NCBI GenBank assembly: GCA_017620345.1
Contig: JAFZQP010000083.1
Span: 1-17,320, forward strand
DNA from: Lachnospiraceae bacterium
GTDB taxonomy: Bacteria > Bacillota_A > Clostridia > Lachnospirales > Lachnospiraceae
Length of the DNA: 17,320 nucleotides
Reading direction: 5' to 3'
This document shows positions 15,648-17,320 of the stretch, in pieces. A program made the position numbers and the translations under genes. How positions within the stretch are numbered: position 1 is the stretch's first letter; each line of letters begins with the position of its first letter. The notes under the pieces are model-generated. The model made no database searches. It was given only the letters and a program-made list of their open reading frames with translations, and was not told the DNA's origin.

Positions 15648-16319
15648 ATGAGTTTTTCAGATGTGTTCAAGTCAAGTTTTTTGGAGAGTATCGAATCGTT
15701 CACACCCGCTGATGTGGCGATCGCAATGGTATTTGCGGTGATCATCAGCCTGTTCATCTTCTGGGTGTACAGGAAGACGTTCACGGGGATCATGTACAGC
15801 CCGGGATTTTCGCTGACACTGATCGGACTGTGTCTGGTCACGACACTGGTCATCATTGCGGTAACATCCAACGTAGTACTGTCACTCGGCATGGTCGGTG
15901 CATTATCCATCGTAAGATTCCGTGCGGCGATAAAGGATCCGATGGAGATAGTATTCCTGTTCTGGTCGATAGCCGTAGGTATTGTTATCGGCGCCGGGAT
16001 GATACCTCTTGCACTTATAGGTTCAGTGTTCATCGGTGTGATACTTATGATCTTTGCAAACCGTAAGCAGATAGGAATGCCGTACATACTCATAATCAAC
16101 TGTGAGAACGAGGCGGCAGAGGAGAATGCGGTAAGTTCCGTAAGATCCTCGGTATCAAAGTTCATAACAAAGGCTAAGACCGTTAATTCATCGGGCATAG
16201 AACTTACCGCACAGATAAAGCTCAAGGATAACGAAACCGCATTTGTCAACAGGATAAATGAGATCGCAGGTGTCAGCAATGCAACACTTGTAAGCTATAA
16301 CGGAGAATATACAGGCTGA
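15648..16319 (+). CDS. DUF4956 membrane protein
   Basis: A 223-residue protein with about four hydrophobic helices (near 21-41, 55-74, 100-118 and 119-137) and a soluble C-terminal domain (about 140-223) of alternating strands and helices, possibly ACT/ferredoxin-like. The conserved GMVGALSIVRFRAAIKDP (81-98), a Gly-rich then basic loop between helices, is the most distinctive segment and recalls MgtC-type proteins. Its biochemical role is unknown. Its place between a VTC polymerase and a CotH kinase suggests it anchors the polymerase or moves its product; this is inference by analogy with the membrane part of the yeast VTC complex. GGAGG (15637-15641) lies six bases before the ATG. The CotH gene starts one base after its stop. 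Confidence 0.88.
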   Translation: MSFSDVFKSSFLESIESFTPADVAIAMVFAVIISLFIFWVYRKTFTGIMYSPGFSLTLIGLCLVTTLVIIAVTSNVVLSLGMVGALSIVRFRAAIKDPMEIVFLFWSIAVGIVIGAGMIPLALIGSVFIGVILMIFANRKQIGMPYILIINCENEAAEENAVSSVRSSVSKFITKAKTVNSSGIELTAQIKLKDNETAFVNRINEIAGVSNATLVSYNGEYTG

Positions 16320-16320
16320 T

Positions 16321-17320
16321 ATGACAGAGAATAAGCATATAGGAAAAATCATATACGCGCTGGTCGCTATCGCACTTGCGGCGGTCATGACCGTATCGGC
16401 AGCAGCAAAGGGATTGTACGGCCTTGACAAAACCGCACTCGGAGCAGCGATAAAGGAAGCAGCGGGAGATACGGGCGTAACACAGGAGTATGAGTCGAAA
16501 CTGTTTGATACTTCCGAGATCATGACCGTGGATATCATAATGGATGATGATAAATGGCAGGAGCTGCTCGACAATGCGATAAAAGAGGAATACTACGAGT
16601 GTGATGTCATCATAAACGGAGAGCGATTCAGTAATGTCGGGATCAGGGCAAAAGGCAACACTTCCCTTACGAACATAGCCAAGGATGACACGACTGACAG
16701 ATACAGTTTCAAGCTCAAGTTCGATGAGTTCGTAGAAGGACAGACATGTTACGGACTTGACAAGCTGGTACTCAACAACAATTACGCCGATGCGACGAAT
16801 ATGAATGAAGCAGTCATTTACGATATGTATGCGTATCTGGGCGCCGATGCTTCGCTTTACAATTATTCGAAGATAAGCGTTAACGGTGAATACTTCGGTG
16901 TATATCTTGCTCTTGAAGGAGTAGAGGACAGCTTCATGCTCCGCAACTACGGAACGAAGTCGGGAAACCTCTATAAACCGGAGAACATGGACTTCGGTGA
17001 CGGACCGTCCGATAAGAGAAAACCGGACTGGAAACCGGATTGGGAGAAGGAAGACGGAGATATGCCGGACTTCGGAGACGGGAAAATGCCGGATTTTGAA
17101 AATGGAGAAAAGCCTGATTTCAAAAACGGAGAGATGCCGGAAGGATTCAAGCCCGGAGAAGGATTTGAACCCGGAGAAGGATTTCCGGGCGGTGGCGGAC
17201 CGGGTGGCGGCCCCGGCGATGGCCCCGGCGGATTTGGCAGCAACGGCGGATCAAATCTCGAATATACCGATGATGATCTCGACAGTTACTCAACGATATG
17301 GCAGGGAGAGATATCATCTA
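16321..17320 (+). CDS. CotH-family kinase, extracellular (partial, 3' end outside window)
   Basis: The first 333 residues of a CotH-type protein; the frame is open to the window edge. An N-terminal hydrophobic helix (about 7-29) acts as signal or anchor, placing the rest outside. CotH features follow: MTVDIIMDDDKWQELLDNA (69-87), a VIINGERFSNVGIRAKGNTS strand pair, RYSFKLKFDEFV, LDKLVLNNNYADATNMNEAV, and the nucleotide-binding-type YFGVYLALEGVEDSFMLRNYG. CotH proteins are atypical kinases known from spore coat; here the neighbours are a VTC polymerase and DUF4956, not spore genes. A low-complexity Asp/Gly/Pro-rich linker of about 89 residues (224-312) splits the visible part. The catalytic aspartates expected further on are not visible. 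Start: ATG one base after the DUF4956 stop, with only a weak upstream CAGG, so coupling is likely. Confidence 0.92.
   Translation, partial: MTENKHIGKIIYALVAIALAAVMTVSAAAKGLYGLDKTALGAAIKEAAGDTGVTQEYESKLFDTSEIMTVDIIMDDDKWQELLDNAIKEEYYECDVIINGERFSNVGIRAKGNTSLTNIAKDDTTDRYSFKLKFDEFVEGQTCYGLDKLVLNNNYADATNMNEAVIYDMYAYLGADASLYNYSKISVNGEYFGVYLALEGVEDSFMLRNYGTKSGNLYKPENMDFGDGPSDKRKPDWKPDWEKEDGDMPDFGDGKMPDFENGEKPDFKNGEMPEGFKPGEGFEPGEGFPGGGGPGGGPGDGPGGFGSNGGSNLEYTDDDLDSYSTIWQGEISS
17062..17133 (+). repeat. 24-base tandem repeat in the CotH linker
   Basis: Three 8-residue units in frame: MPDFGDGK, MPDFENGE, KPDFKNGE (residues 248-271), followed by a partial MPE and two shorter GFxPGE units, then a Gly/Pro run. 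The DNA copies have diverged but keep the reading frame, consistent with repeat expansion inside an extracellular linker. Confidence 0.8.

Noticed and set aside
15479..16279. 266-codon open frame on the - strand opposite DUF4956, with apparent hydrophobic stretches
   Set aside because: The hydrophobic character is a reflection of the membrane-helix codons on the + strand, where the reading frame has a good ribosome binding site and a known family.
16971..17243. Proline-rich open frame on the - strand with PSPKSG/FSPS-like repeats
   Set aside because: It is the complement of the Gly/Asp/Pro linker repeats of the CotH gene; there is no start signal.
1..17320. CRISPR array, tRNA, insertion sequence or prophage
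   Set aside because: No regularly spaced repeats, cloverleaf sequences with CCA-type ends, transposase or integrase reading frames were seen on either strand.

Overview
The window looks like a chromosomal segment of a Gram-positive clostridium, most likely a Lachnospiraceae-type organism. This is inferred from the dnaG-rpoD-trmK order, a type A RNase P RNA, strong AGGAGG-like ribosome binding sites, mixed ATA/AGA/AGG codon use and the VTC-DUF4956-CotH and DUF5050 families. No phage, transposase, tRNA or CRISPR array is visible. Almost all genes lie on the + strand and are tightly packed.

Layout. 1-2150 holds the end of DNA primase, the housekeeping sigma factor and the tRNA m1A22 methyltransferase (macromolecular-synthesis operon). 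2189-3847 is a TGS-type nucleoside (uridine-like) kinase. 3852-4244 holds the RNase P RNA gene, bracketed by two nearly identical hairpins. 4272-7761 is a seven-helix hybrid histidine kinase overlapping proA (proline synthesis). 7858-8397 is a nitroreductase with its own promoter, followed by a hairpin-plus-T-tract terminator that lies directly in front of pyrB. 8457-9842 is pyrBI (aspartate carbamoyltransferase, catalytic plus regulatory chain). 9937-13799 is a translationally coupled operon, with a good promoter upstream: a small PH-domain protein, folC, an HD-domain hydrolase, folP and a folB-folK fusion. This covers most dihydrofolate synthesis steps after GTP cyclohydrolase, but neither folE nor a recognised dihydroneopterin triphosphate pyrophosphatase is present. 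13782-14777 (- strand) is a membrane-anchored DUF5050 beta-propeller-like protein whose 3' end overlaps folBK. 14943-17320 runs the other way: a VTC-family polyphosphate polymerase, a DUF4956 membrane protein and an extracellular CotH-type kinase cut by the window end.

The most unusual items are the twin hairpins around rnpB, where the four base differences between the copies are compensated within each stem; the VTC-DUF4956-CotH set, which may be a membrane polyphosphate or phosphorylation system; the HD hydrolase with a Cys-rich tail in the folate operon; and the possible attenuator in front of pyrB.
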